DNA of 39,360 bases from Anthropogastromicrobium sp963604075 (GTDB lineage: Bacteria > Bacillota > Clostridia > Lachnospirales > Lachnospiraceae), in NCBI GenBank assembly GCA_963604075.1, contig CAVCPW010000215.1, positions 1-39,360 on the forward strand. Direction: 5' to 3'. The notes below the pieces were generated by a model. The model ran no database searches. It was given only the letters and a program-made list of their open reading frames with translations, and had not been told where the DNA came from. A program made the translations under genes and the position numbers. Every line of letters starts with the position of its first letter. Within the stretch, counting starts at the first letter, position 1. Positions 24,340 through 32,893 of this stretch are shown here, piece after piece.

Positions 24340-25380
24340 GTGGGGGAAATGAAACAAGTAGAAACAAAAAAGCTAGATTACATCTCGACATTGAATGTAT
24401 TGTCGTGTTTTAGTGTAATAGTTTTACATTGTAATGGTGAATTTTGGAATCGACCAGAAGGGCGGCTTTGGATAACATGCAATTTTTTGGAGTCGTTCTT
24501 TTATTTTGCAGTGCCAATTTTTTTTATGATTAGTGGAGTAACATTACTTGGTTATAATGAAAGGTATTCCACTAAAGAGTATTTTAAAAAGCGAATCAAA
24601 AAAGTGGTCGTGCCATTTTTTATATGGAGTATTATTGGATTTTTATATGCTGCAAAGGGCACTATTCAGAATGGTGGAGAAGTAGACTTGAATATCATTC
24701 ATATTATTGACAATATCATGAATTGCCGTTATATGAGTGTGTATTGGTTTTTTCCACCGCTATTTGCTGTTTATTTGAGCATTCCAGTGCTAGCGCAAAT
24801 CGCAGATAAAGAAAAAACGTACCTTTATATGACGTATCTTGGAATTGTTTTTATCGTAATACTGCCGCTAATTGCCTCTCTATTTTCGATGGGTTATAAT
24901 GTTGCATTCAAGCCGTGCATTATGTCTGGGTATATATTATATCCCATTGTTGGATATCTCTTGCAAAAGAATGAGATTGACCCTAAAAAACGAAGAGGTA
25001 TTTACCTGCTAGGCATAATTGGATGGGCAACTCAGTTTGTAGGAACAATCGCGCTTTCAGGTCCAGGGGAGATTAATGATACGTTTAAGGGATATTTGAA
25101 TTTACCAACATTTTTACAGTCGTGCGCAGTATTTGTGGTAATAAAGTATCATACTCCTCACAGTGAAGTAGTGACAAAAATAATAAAATGGTTGGCTAAG
25201 AGAACATTTGGAGTGTACCTGATTCACATGTATCTTTTGCAAGAAATTTCTTCTTTTCTGCAAATCAATACGGAAAGTATAGTATGGAGAACTGTAGGAG
25301 CGAGTGTGATTTTCTTGATTAGTGCGGGAATTGTTTGGATAATACAGCGGATTCCTGTTCTAAAGCACGTTACTCCATAA
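24340..25380 (+). CDS. Acyltransferase family 3 membrane protein
   Basis: 346 residues with about ten membrane segments, the acyltransferase_3 (PF01757-type) layout: YISTLNVLSCFSVIVLHC at the N-terminus, PIFFMISGVTLLGY in helix 3 and a conserved FGVYLIHMYLL near the end. Such enzymes O-acylate surface polysaccharide. The start is probably GTG24340 (AAGG 6 nt upstream); ATG24349 would sit only 2 nt after a G run. Base composition becomes AT-rich here (many AAA, TTT and ATA codons). Read as the first gene of the glycan cluster, though 478 nt separate it from the next gene. Confidence 0.82.
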   Translation: MGEMKQVETKKLDYISTLNVLSCFSVIVLHCNGEFWNRPEGRLWITCNFLESFFYFAVPIFFMISGVTLLGYNERYSTKEYFKKRIKKVVVPFFIWSIIGFLYAAKGTIQNGGEVDLNIIHIIDNIMNCRYMSVYWFFPPLFAVYLSIPVLAQIADKEKTYLYMTYLGIVFIVILPLIASLFSMGYNVAFKPCIMSGYILYPIVGYLLQKNEIDPKKRRGIYLLGIIGWATQFVGTIALSGPGEINDTFKGYLNLPTFLQSCAVFVVIKYHTPHSEVVTKIIKWLAKRTFGVYLIHMYLLQEISSFLQINTESIVWRTVGASVIFLISAGIVWIIQRIPVLKHVTP

Positions 25381-25535
25381 GTAGCGGCTTGAATTGAAAT
25401 GTGGAGAATCTTAAAGTTCTATTAACAAACCGTGTAGAAATTGTTTTCACATAACAGTTTACAAGTACATTTTTGAAAAAACAAACTGGTATATAATTGT
25501 ATTGTCACACTATGACGCGACAATTGCATGAGTAG

Positions 25536-25784
25536 ATGTGTAATAATGTATGTGGTAGTTGTTGCCTTATCAAGTTCGTCCATAAGTTGGTTCTTGATAT
25601 CAGATTGATAATATATTACAATGAAACAGTTAAGGATGCGATGTGGGCAGGGAAATTTACTATTCACAACTATCTGGGAGCAATTGATACCAGAGGTCGA
25701 GACTTCAGTAAGTTCGCATTGCTATTTACCAATGATCCAGAAGGCTTTGTAAAAGCAAAGGAATGGACATCAACTCTATTTTGA
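25536..25784 (+). pseudogene. Possible remnant of an unidentified gene (C-terminal part)
   Basis: The reading frame is open for 82 codons. The first half (Cys-rich, irregular) does not look like a protein start, and no Shine-Dalgarno site precedes it. The second half, containing AIDTRGRDFSKFALLF and DPEGFVKAKEW, has normal composition and ends in a clean stop. This suggests the tail of a gene whose front was lost during cluster rearrangement. A real small protein from ATG25641 (47 residues) is the alternative. I do not recognise the family. Confidence 0.35.
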
Positions 25785-25799
25785 GAGGTAAATAAAAGA

Positions 25800-25846
25800 A
25801 AAGCCTGAAAAATCAATGATTTAGGGTTTGACATTATAGGAAGGAT
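25800..25846 (+). repeat. Hairpin leader element before the DUF4422 gene (copy 2)
   Basis: Begins AAGCCTGAAAAATCAATGAT, forms an AAATCA/TGATTT hairpin, and ends TTATAGGAAGGAT, which is also the ribosome site. It closely matches 6600-6650 before greA. The two copies differ by an extra roughly 10 nt before TTATAG in the greA copy. Confidence 0.6.
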
Positions 25847-25858
25847 TGCCATATAAAT

Positions 25859-26662
25859 ATGGTGAAAATTGACATGAATACAAAAATCATAGTGGCAACA
25901 CACAGACAGTATCGCATGCCTGATGATAGCTGTTACTTGCCGTTGCAAGTGGGAAAAAAAGGAAAAGCAAGTTTAGGATACCAAGGAGATGACACTGGAG
26001 ATAACATCTCAGAGAAAAATTGGTGTTATTGCGAATTGACAGGTCTGTATTGGGCATGGAAAAATTTGGATGCGGATTATGTTGGACTTGTTCATTATCG
26101 TAGATACCTGGCAAGTAAAAAACGTAAAGCGATGTTTTGGAAAAAAGATCCGTTTTACGCAATTTTGTCTGGAAATGAGATTGCAGAACTATTAGAAAAA
26201 ACGGATATTATTCTTCCAGCAAAACGCCACTATTATATTGAAACATTATATTCACATTATGCACATACGCATTATGAGGAACATTTGATTATTACTAGAG
26301 AGATTATTGAGAAAATGACGCCTGAGTATGTGGAAGCATATGATCGTGTTATGAAATGGACATCAGGGCATATGTTTAATATGTTTGTTATGTCAAAAGA
26401 AAAATGCAATGAATATTGTAGTTGGCTATTTCCAATTTTGGAGGAACTGGAACAGCGAGTAGATTTTAGACAATACGATAAGTTTCAGCAGCGTATGTTT
26501 GGAAGAGTCAGCGAGTTACTGTTAAATGTATGGATCGAACAGAAGCAGTATAAGTATAAAAGTGTTCCTGCTGTGAATATTGAAAAAAATAATTTGAGAA
26601 AGCGAATTCCGGCTTTTTTGAAGGCAAAATTTCTTCATAAAAAGTATAGGGGTAGCTTTTGA
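25859..26662 (+). CDS. DUF4422 glycosyltransferase-like protein
   Basis: 267 residues. The core YWAWKNLDADYVGLVHYRRYL (residues about 63-83, quoted in part as VGLVHYRRYL) and N-terminal KIIVATHRQYRMP are typical of DUF4422 proteins, found in capsule and O-antigen clusters and considered glycosyltransferases. HYEEHLIITREIIE and GHMFNMFVMSKE are further family-like segments. No membrane helix. The start is uncertain: GGAAGG lies 14 nt before ATG25859, while ATG25874 lacks a site. It is followed by three glycosyltransferases and the Wzy/Wzx pair. Confidence 0.83.
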   Translation: MVKIDMNTKIIVATHRQYRMPDDSCYLPLQVGKKGKASLGYQGDDTGDNISEKNWCYCELTGLYWAWKNLDADYVGLVHYRRYLASKKRKAMFWKKDPFYAILSGNEIAELLEKTDIILPAKRHYYIETLYSHYAHTHYEEHLIITREIIEKMTPEYVEAYDRVMKWTSGHMFNMFVMSKEKCNEYCSWLFPILEELEQRVDFRQYDKFQQRMFGRVSELLLNVWIEQKQYKYKSVPAVNIEKNNLRKRIPAFLKAKFLHKKYRGSF

Positions 26663-26734
26663 AAAAATCCTGAAAAACGATATTATTTACGAAGAAAATC
26701 GAGTTGAAAGTTTTTTGAAGGAAAAGGATAGAGT

Positions 26735-27769
26735 ATGGATACATTAATTAGTGTAGTAATTCCGGTATATCATGTAAAATCGATGTACTTAAAGCGATGT
26801 ATAGACAGTGTTTTACAGCAGACAATACCGTCAGACGAAATAGAAATTATACTGGTTCTTGATGGTGTACATGAGGAATATAACGCATTGGAAGAATTAT
26901 ATGATAAACGTGTACATTGGATTACCAAAGAACATGAAGGTGTATGTGCAGCAAGGAATAGAGGAATAAATGAAGCAAACGGAAAATGGATTTTATTTCT
27001 GGATGCGGATGATTGGTTATCTAAAGATTGCTTTCAGTTTTTTGAAAAGACGTTACTGGAAACAAGCAAGGCTATTATAATGTTTTGTATGGTTAGAGAA
27101 TACGCGGAAAGTGAATCGAAAAAACAGGTAGCAGATGATTATGCTGGAGGTATAAAAAAACTCGATAAAGAAAGTTTCATGAAAAAGGCTTTTTCACCAC
27201 AGACTGGAGTGGGATATGCTTGTGGAAAGTTTTTGGATCGAACAATATTAATAAAAGAAAATTTATACTTTAAGCAACAGCTGTCGATGGCTGAGGATGC
27301 AGAATTTGTAATTCGTGCAATTCCAGAATATGAAACGATTCTGTATACACCGAAGCAATTTTACCATTATTGGTTTAATCCAGATTCTGCCGTTAGACGT
27401 TATCGAAAGAATTATGCGCAGTCTTATATTGATTCTATGAATTGCATTCAAACGTATGTAGAACAGGAAATGCCGCAATATAAAATAGAATGTGATAATT
27501 TTATTTTATATCATTTACTTTTGATTGCAGTAAATGATTGCTTTCATCCGGAACATCCAGGAACGATTATCGATCAGATAACGGACTTGAAAAAAAAAGT
27601 ACAGCTGCCAATCTTTAAGAATGCGCTGAAAAATTTACGGCTAAACCAATTTTCCTTAACAAGGAAAATTGCGATTATTTGTATTTATTGCCATTTTTGG
27701 ATAGGTGTGGCTGCAATTGCTAAGATAAGACATTGCCAATTTGGTGCTTCAAAAAATAAAAAAATGTGA
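26735..27769 (+). CDS. Family 2 glycosyltransferase
   Basis: 344 residues, GT-A fold. The N-terminal nucleotide-sugar region has ISVVIPVYHVKSMYLKRCIDS and VLDGVHEEY, then EHEGVCAARNRG and the metal-binding LDADDW (around residue 88). The C-terminal helical region ends in a hydrophobic stretch (about 306-326). It adds one sugar of the repeat unit; donor and acceptor are unknown. AAAAGGA lies 6 nt upstream. Its stop overlaps the ribosome site of the next gene, so the two are translationally coupled. Confidence 0.9.
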   Translation: MDTLISVVIPVYHVKSMYLKRCIDSVLQQTIPSDEIEIILVLDGVHEEYNALEELYDKRVHWITKEHEGVCAARNRGINEANGKWILFLDADDWLSKDCFQFFEKTLLETSKAIIMFCMVREYAESESKKQVADDYAGGIKKLDKESFMKKAFSPQTGVGYACGKFLDRTILIKENLYFKQQLSMAEDAEFVIRAIPEYETILYTPKQFYHYWFNPDSAVRRYRKNYAQSYIDSMNCIQTYVEQEMPQYKIECDNFILYHLLLIAVNDCFHPEHPGTIIDQITDLKKKVQLPIFKNALKNLRLNQFSLTRKIAIICIYCHFWIGVAAIAKIRHCQFGASKNKKM

Positions 27770-27777
27770 GGGCGATA

Positions 27778-28896
27778 ATGAAAAAAATCCTTGTATTTGG
27801 AATCACAGATAATCCAGGTGGAATGGAAAGCGTAATTATGAATTATTATCGTTATATAGATCGCGATAAAGTTCAAATGGAATTTCTTTGCAATACACAA
27901 AAAGTAGCATATGAGAGCGAAATCCTTCAGTTGGGTGGAGTGATTTATAGAATACCTGCAAGAAAAGATGGTATTGGCGTTTTTCGAAAAGCATTGAAAA
28001 AATTTTTTGCAGAGAACGGTAAGCGATACACTGCATTTTGGTTTAATACATGTTCCTTAGCAAATATTGATTATTTGAAAGAGGCGAAGAAAGCAGGAAT
28101 TCCATGTCGAATTATACATTGCCATAATGCTGCCAATGGTGATAGCTTTTTGCGGGGGATGATTCATAAATTGAATCAAAGGAAAGCAATTCGTTTGGCG
28201 ACAGATTATTGGAGCTGTTCTTCTGATGCAAACCAATGGTTTTATGGAAAAAAGGATATTGAGAAGCGACCAGAGTATCGTTTAATTAATAATGCAATTG
28301 CTGCGAAAGAGTTTGTGTTAGATGAGAATGTTAGAGCACAATATCGAAAGCAATTAAACATAGAGAATAAAATTGTACTTGGGCATGTAGGAAGATTTCA
28401 CTTTCAAAAAAATCAGAAATTTTTGATTCCAATTATGAAGCTGTTGAAAGAACGAAAAGTAGATGCAGTTTTATTATTGGTTGGCCAAGGAGACGATCAA
28501 AAGGTAATCGAGCAAAGAGTGAGAGAAGAACAACTGCAAGACTGTGTATATTTTTTAGGGGTAAGAGATGATATAAAACAGTTATTATGGGCAATGGATG
28601 TATTTATTTTTCCTTCAGTTTTTGAGGGATTGAGTCTTTCGATTCTTGAAGCACAAGCAGCAGGTCTTCCGTGTATTGCATCGGATCAGATTTCACCGAA
28701 ATCAAAGGTTGAAGAGAATTTTCAGTTTTTATCATTAGATGCGCAGCCTTCAAAATGGGTTGAGGCAATATTAGAAGCACTCAATTGTGAAAGAAAAGAT
28801 AATTGTAAATGTTTTGTGGATGCAGGACTTGATATTGCTTGTGAAGCAAAAAAAATGGAGGACTTTTTTCTGTCTGTTGCAAATCAGCAAGAATAA
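27778..28896 (+). CDS. Family 4 (GT-B) glycosyltransferase
   Basis: 372 residues from ATG27778, which has GAGGG (27768-27772) 5 nt upstream; a GTG at 27766 fits the frame but overlaps that site. The N-terminus NPGGMESVIMNYYR is typical of capsule/exopolysaccharide GT4 enzymes. The nucleotide-sugar domain has LGHVGRFHFQKNQ and the EX7E region FPSVFEGLSLSILEAQAAGLP. It is retaining by family; the sugar is unknown. Downstream gene starts 12 nt after its stop. Confidence 0.9.
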   Translation: MKKILVFGITDNPGGMESVIMNYYRYIDRDKVQMEFLCNTQKVAYESEILQLGGVIYRIPARKDGIGVFRKALKKFFAENGKRYTAFWFNTCSLANIDYLKEAKKAGIPCRIIHCHNAANGDSFLRGMIHKLNQRKAIRLATDYWSCSSDANQWFYGKKDIEKRPEYRLINNAIAAKEFVLDENVRAQYRKQLNIENKIVLGHVGRFHFQKNQKFLIPIMKLLKERKVDAVLLLVGQGDDQKVIEQRVREEQLQDCVYFLGVRDDIKQLLWAMDVFIFPSVFEGLSLSILEAQAAGLPCIASDQISPKSKVEENFQFLSLDAQPSKWVEAILEALNCERKDNCKCFVDAGLDIACEAKKMEDFFLSVANQQE

Positions 28897-28907
28897 GGAG
28901 GTGGCGA

Positions 28908-29966
28908 ATGAATCGATACATTATAGCAGAGAAACATAGTGTGGAGAATCATGCAGGTTCAAAAGCGAGAAATGATATTGTTAATATTTTAATGAACAAG
29001 GGATGGGAGCCTGTATGGGTAATAAAAGAAAATGGTGGAGGAATTGCCAATAAAATCGCTATGTGTTTTATAACGGTTAAAGATTGGTTTCTTGTATGCT
29101 GTAAAATAAAAAGTAAGGCATGTATGATTGTGCAGTATCCATTGGCAAATTATCCGAAGGTAAGCTTCTTGGCGGTACCTTTCTTAAAAATTTTAAAAAA
29201 GTTAAAAAAAATAAAGCTGATTTATTTGGTTCATGATTTGGATAGTATGAGAATGAGTGAACAGAGAAATACAGAAAAAAACGGAGAAACAATTTTTTTA
29301 GAAATGGCAGATGGGATTGTTTCTCATAATTCTCGTATGACGACATTCATCCGAAAGATGGGAATTCAGTGTCCTGTGACGGAAATTGGTATTTTTGATT
29401 ATTTAACCGATGTTCCGTTAAATGAGAAGAAAATGTTTGAAAGTAAGAATTCCATTGCAATAGCGGGAAATTTGAAAAAAGAAAAGGCTGGTTATTTATA
29501 TAAAATGGAAGATCAACCAAGCAGCCTAAAATGGATGGTATATGGTCCTAACTTTGAGGGAAACAAGTCAAAAACACTAGTTTACTGTGGACAATTTCCA
29601 GCAGAGGAGCTTCCCGGAGTATTGAATGCAGGCTTTGGATTAGTATGGGATGGAAATTCATGTACTACTTGTAGTGGAAGGTTTGGTGAATATCTTCGGT
29701 ATAATAATCCACATAAGCTGTCGTTATATTTGGCAAGTGGACTCCCTGTAATTGTGTGGAAAGAATCTGCATTAGCAGAATTTGTAGAAAAGAAACAGGT
29801 CGGTTTTGCAATAAGTTCACTATATGAGATAGAGGATAGAATAAGTAAAATAACGGAATTAGAATATCAAACGTGGAAAAAAAATGTTTTTGATGTTGCA
29901 CGAGGACTTAGAAATGGGCATAATACAATAGAGGCTATCGTAAGTGTTATGCAAAAAATGCAATAA
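28908..29966 (+). CDS. Probable beta-1,6-galactofuranosyltransferase
   Basis: 352 residues. The pattern of HDLDSMR, ADGIVSHNSRM, FGLVWDG and NNPHKLSLYLASGLPVIVWK matches the galactofuranosyltransferase group (PRK09814-like), which transfers Galf from UDP-Galf to lipid-linked oligosaccharide. AGGAGG lies before ATG28908. The mutase that makes UDP-Galf (glf) is not in the window and must lie elsewhere. The assignment is from remembered motifs, so the donor sugar remains to be shown. Confidence 0.78.
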   Translation: MNRYIIAEKHSVENHAGSKARNDIVNILMNKGWEPVWVIKENGGGIANKIAMCFITVKDWFLVCCKIKSKACMIVQYPLANYPKVSFLAVPFLKILKKLKKIKLIYLVHDLDSMRMSEQRNTEKNGETIFLEMADGIVSHNSRMTTFIRKMGIQCPVTEIGIFDYLTDVPLNEKKMFESKNSIAIAGNLKKEKAGYLYKMEDQPSSLKWMVYGPNFEGNKSKTLVYCGQFPAEELPGVLNAGFGLVWDGNSCTTCSGRFGEYLRYNNPHKLSLYLASGLPVIVWKESALAEFVEKKQVGFAISSLYEIEDRISKITELEYQTWKKNVFDVARGLRNGHNTIEAIVSVMQKMQ

Positions 29967-29984
29967 AAGAAAGGGGAAAAAAAC

Positions 29985-31352
29985 ATGGCGATGTGTGTTT
30001 TGCTGGTGGCATTACTAGTGATACTTTTTTTTGCTTACCAGAGAGCGCAAAAAGACATTATGGATCCTGCGGTAATCTTTTGTGCAATGTATATTGTAAG
30101 TGTTTTTTGTGCGTTGCTGAATATACAAAAATGGAATATTCACATGAAATGGTATACGGTTGTTTTTTTGGTAATAGGAGCTGCGATTTTTGTGGGTGTT
30201 TCAATCGGTACTAAGAAATATGTTTTTAGTACTGCTAATAAGTCAATATTAAAGCAAAACCAACAGTCTGAAATGAATAAAGAAATACCAGTCGCAGTAG
30301 TTTTAATTGTCAGCGTATATAGTATTTTGACAATATGGTTTATGGTTAGTGAAATACTTAAAATAGCCAAAGCGTTTGGTGAATTCTCAACGTTCTCGCA
30401 AGCATTGACTATTTATAAAGATCATGCATCGTATAAAATGGAAACACAGTTGCCTGGGTATGTAACATTAATGCTAAAACCGGTGATTGCGTGTGCCTAT
30501 ATAATGACATTTTTCTTTTTTAAAGGTATTTTAAAAGAAAATTTATCTTTGAAAGAGAAACTTACTAAATATTGGTATTATTTGTTTCCAACGATTTTGT
30601 ATATTGTACAGCGCTTGCTGGAGTCGAATAGAGGTGCGATTATTGATTTCGCGATTGCAGCGCTGGTAATGTATTTTGTTTTATGGAATCGAAAGAATAA
30701 GTGGAAAAAAAGTGTTAAGGTTCGAGTATTGGTTGAAATCGGAGTCATAGGAATTGTTGGATTAATTGTGTTCTACTATAGTGCAAGTATAATCGGAAGA
30801 ATCAATACAAAAGGTTTGTTTGATTATATTACATATTACTGTGGTGGCTCCATAGAGTGTTTTAACCGTTATCTCCAAAATATGCCAGAACACTCAAAGA
30901 TTTTCGGTGAAGAGACTTTTTACCATTTAATCGTAGACTTGGATTCACTTGGCATTACAAATTTTAATTTGCAGGAACTTGCGAGCGGTCATTTTGATTT
31001 CCAATATTATAATGATATTATGATTGGAAATATCTATACAGCCTATAGACGATGGATGCAAGATTTTGGAATTGTTGGAACGATTCTTCTACAGTCTGTA
31101 ATGGCAGCGTTTTTTAGCGGATTTTACTATAAAATCAAGGTAATGGCACAAAAAGGAAAAAGAACTGACTTTGCAATAATTTTGTATTCTTATTTAGCAT
31201 ATTGTATCTTTCTTCATCCGATTGATGCTTATTTTTATCTGGAAACGTTTAGTAAGGCAACAATAGCAACGCTGGTTGTATTGTTTGGGGTGTATAGTTT
31301 AATCCAATATGGTCCACAATGGATTCAAAAGAAATGGAGAAAGAAAGTTTAA
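29985..31352 (+). CDS. wzy: O-antigen/repeat-unit polymerase (Wzy-like)
   Basis: 455 residues with about ten to twelve membrane helices and a large loop around residues 285-350, the topology of Wzy polymerases that join lipid-linked repeat units on the outer face of the membrane. Segments such as ESNRGAIIDFAIAAL and AYRRWMQDFGIVGTILLQ are typical of the oligosaccharide repeat unit polymerase family. Sequence conservation in Wzy is low, so the call rests on topology and context. AAGGGG lies 8 nt upstream. The stop lies 19 nt before the flippase. Confidence 0.8.
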   Translation: MAMCVLLVALLVILFFAYQRAQKDIMDPAVIFCAMYIVSVFCALLNIQKWNIHMKWYTVVFLVIGAAIFVGVSIGTKKYVFSTANKSILKQNQQSEMNKEIPVAVVLIVSVYSILTIWFMVSEILKIAKAFGEFSTFSQALTIYKDHASYKMETQLPGYVTLMLKPVIACAYIMTFFFFKGILKENLSLKEKLTKYWYYLFPTILYIVQRLLESNRGAIIDFAIAALVMYFVLWNRKNKWKKSVKVRVLVEIGVIGIVGLIVFYYSASIIGRINTKGLFDYITYYCGGSIECFNRYLQNMPEHSKIFGEETFYHLIVDLDSLGITNFNLQELASGHFDFQYYNDIMIGNIYTAYRRWMQDFGIVGTILLQSVMAAFFSGFYYKIKVMAQKGKRTDFAIILYSYLAYCIFLHPIDAYFYLETFSKATIATLVVLFGVYSLIQYGPQWIQKKWRKKV

Positions 31353-31371
31353 CTATATAGGGAGCAATACA

Positions 31372-32829
31372 ATGAAAAAAAAATCATTAAAGTTTAATTT
31401 TATTATGAACGCGATCCTGACGATGTCGCAGTTCATATTCCCGCTTATTACGTTTCCTTACATTTCACGAATCTTGCTGCCGGTTGGAACCGGCAAGGTT
31501 TCGTTTGCAACATCCGTCATTTCATATTTTGCGATGTTTGCACAGCTAGGTATCCCAACCTATGGTATTCGTGCATGTGCGCAGGTTCGTGATGATCAGG
31601 AAAAATTGACCAGAACAGTTCATGAATTGTTTTTCATTAATCTGGTCATGAGCGTCATCGCGTATGTGGCATTATTTGGCGCGATTGCGTTTGTGCCGCG
31701 AATGAGACAGGATAAAGAATTGTTCCTTATTGTTGGCCTGACAATTTTGTTTAATACCATTGGCATGGAGTGGTTGTATAAAGCCTTGGAGCAATATACG
31801 TATATAACCGTTCGCTCTATCATTTTCAAATTTATAGCATTGGTGGCAATGTTTGCTTTGGTGCATGAGCAGAAGGATTATATTATTTATGGAGGAATTT
31901 CAATTTTAGCGGCATCTGCGTCGAATATTTTTAATTTCTTTCATATGCATAAATACGTGTCGTTAAAACCAATCGGAAAATATAATTTTCGTCAACATTT
32001 TAAAGCAGTTGTCATCTTTTTTGCGATGTCATGTGCGACAACAATCTATACAAATTTGGATACGGTCATGTTGGGCTTTATGACTTCTGATGCCGATGTT
32101 GGTTATTATAATGCTGCTGTTAAAATTAAAGGAATCCTAGTAAGTATTGTAACTTCTTTGGGAGTAGTTCTTTTACCGAGAGCATCCTATTATGTAGAAC
32201 ATCATTTGATGGATGAGTTTTACCGAATTACCAAAAAAGCGATTAATTTTGTATTCCTTATTGCGACACCGATGATGATTTATTTTATGATCTTTGCAAA
32301 GGAAGGAATCTTTTTCCTTTCAGGATCATCATATGAAGCTTCTATTGTCCCAATGCAAATCATTATGCCGACGTTATTGCTTATTGGTTTGACTAATATT
32401 ATGGGAATTCAAATGCTGATTCCGCTTGGAGGGGAGAAGGTTGTACTGTATTCCGAAATTGCGGGAGCTGTTGTGGATCTGATATTAAATGCGCTGCTGA
32501 TTCCTAATATGGCATCAGCGGGAGCGGCAATTGGAACATTAGCGGCAGAGGCGGTTGTCTTAATTGTGCAGTATATTGCGCTTCGAAGAGAGGTGGTGTC
32601 TGCATACAAGCAGGTAAGATATGGAACTATTTTGCTTGCAATTGTTATTGCTATGATCAGTTCGATCTGGGTAAAAACGGTTGGCTTTGGTGATTTTGTG
32701 ACATTAATGATATCTGCGATTTTGTTTTTTGCAGCATATGGAATTGTATTAATTATTCGAAAAGAGCCTCTGGTATGGGAAATCAGCCAGCAGTTGCTGC
32801 AAAAAATGAAATCAAGAGCGAAACAATAA
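31372..32829 (+). CDS. wzx: Polysaccharide flippase (Wzx-like, MOP superfamily)
   Basis: 485 residues from ATG31372 (AGGGAG 7 nt upstream); the frame is open back to 31309 within the wzy gene, without a site. About 12-14 membrane helices. The N-terminal FPLITFPYISRILLPVGTGKVSFATS is a hallmark of polysaccharide export flippases, and TNLDTVMLGFMTSDADVGYYNAAVKI is conserved in the middle. It moves lipid-linked repeat units to the outer face for Wzy. Its codon use is closer to the flanking chromosome than to the glycosyltransferase genes. End of the cluster. Confidence 0.92.
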   Translation: MKKKSLKFNFIMNAILTMSQFIFPLITFPYISRILLPVGTGKVSFATSVISYFAMFAQLGIPTYGIRACAQVRDDQEKLTRTVHELFFINLVMSVIAYVALFGAIAFVPRMRQDKELFLIVGLTILFNTIGMEWLYKALEQYTYITVRSIIFKFIALVAMFALVHEQKDYIIYGGISILAASASNIFNFFHMHKYVSLKPIGKYNFRQHFKAVVIFFAMSCATTIYTNLDTVMLGFMTSDADVGYYNAAVKIKGILVSIVTSLGVVLLPRASYYVEHHLMDEFYRITKKAINFVFLIATPMMIYFMIFAKEGIFFLSGSSYEASIVPMQIIMPTLLLIGLTNIMGIQMLIPLGGEKVVLYSEIAGAVVDLILNALLIPNMASAGAAIGTLAAEAVVLIVQYIALRREVVSAYKQVRYGTILLAIVIAMISSIWVKTVGFGDFVTLMISAILFFAAYGIVLIIRKEPLVWEISQQLLQKMKSRAKQ

Positions 32830-32840
32830 GGATTAGAGCC

Positions 32841-32869
32841 TTGTCGAACTCTTTAAAATAGGATATACT
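32841..32869 (+). promoter_or_regulatory. Promoter of the pfp-glmS unit, overlapped by a palindrome
   Basis: TTGTCG (32841-32846), a 17-nt spacer and TATACT (32864-32869). The inverted repeat AGGATA-TAC-TATCCT (32860-32874) covers the -10 box, a plausible operator position. Confidence 0.65.
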
Positions 32870-32893
32870 ATCCTCGTTGAGGAGGTATGCTTT

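Larger units (their letters stand above)
25381..25858. other. 478-nt interval with a structured site and a probable gene remnant
   Basis: TATAAT (25492-25497) with an upstream TG is followed by overlapping inverted repeats, ATTGTC/GACAAT (25501-25506 with 25519-25524) and GTCA/TGAC (25504-25507 with 25513-25516). An open frame from 25536 to the stop at 25784 lacks a ribosome site; its last 48 codons (from ATG25641, starting MWAGKFTIHNYL) look protein-like but match no family I know. A hairpin leader repeat ends the interval. Confidence 0.5.

Noticed and set aside
25828..25857. Promoter TTGACA-18-TATAAA directly before the DUF4422 gene
   Set aside because: It would start transcription at or after the start codon; the motif belongs to the shared leader element and is more likely coincidental.
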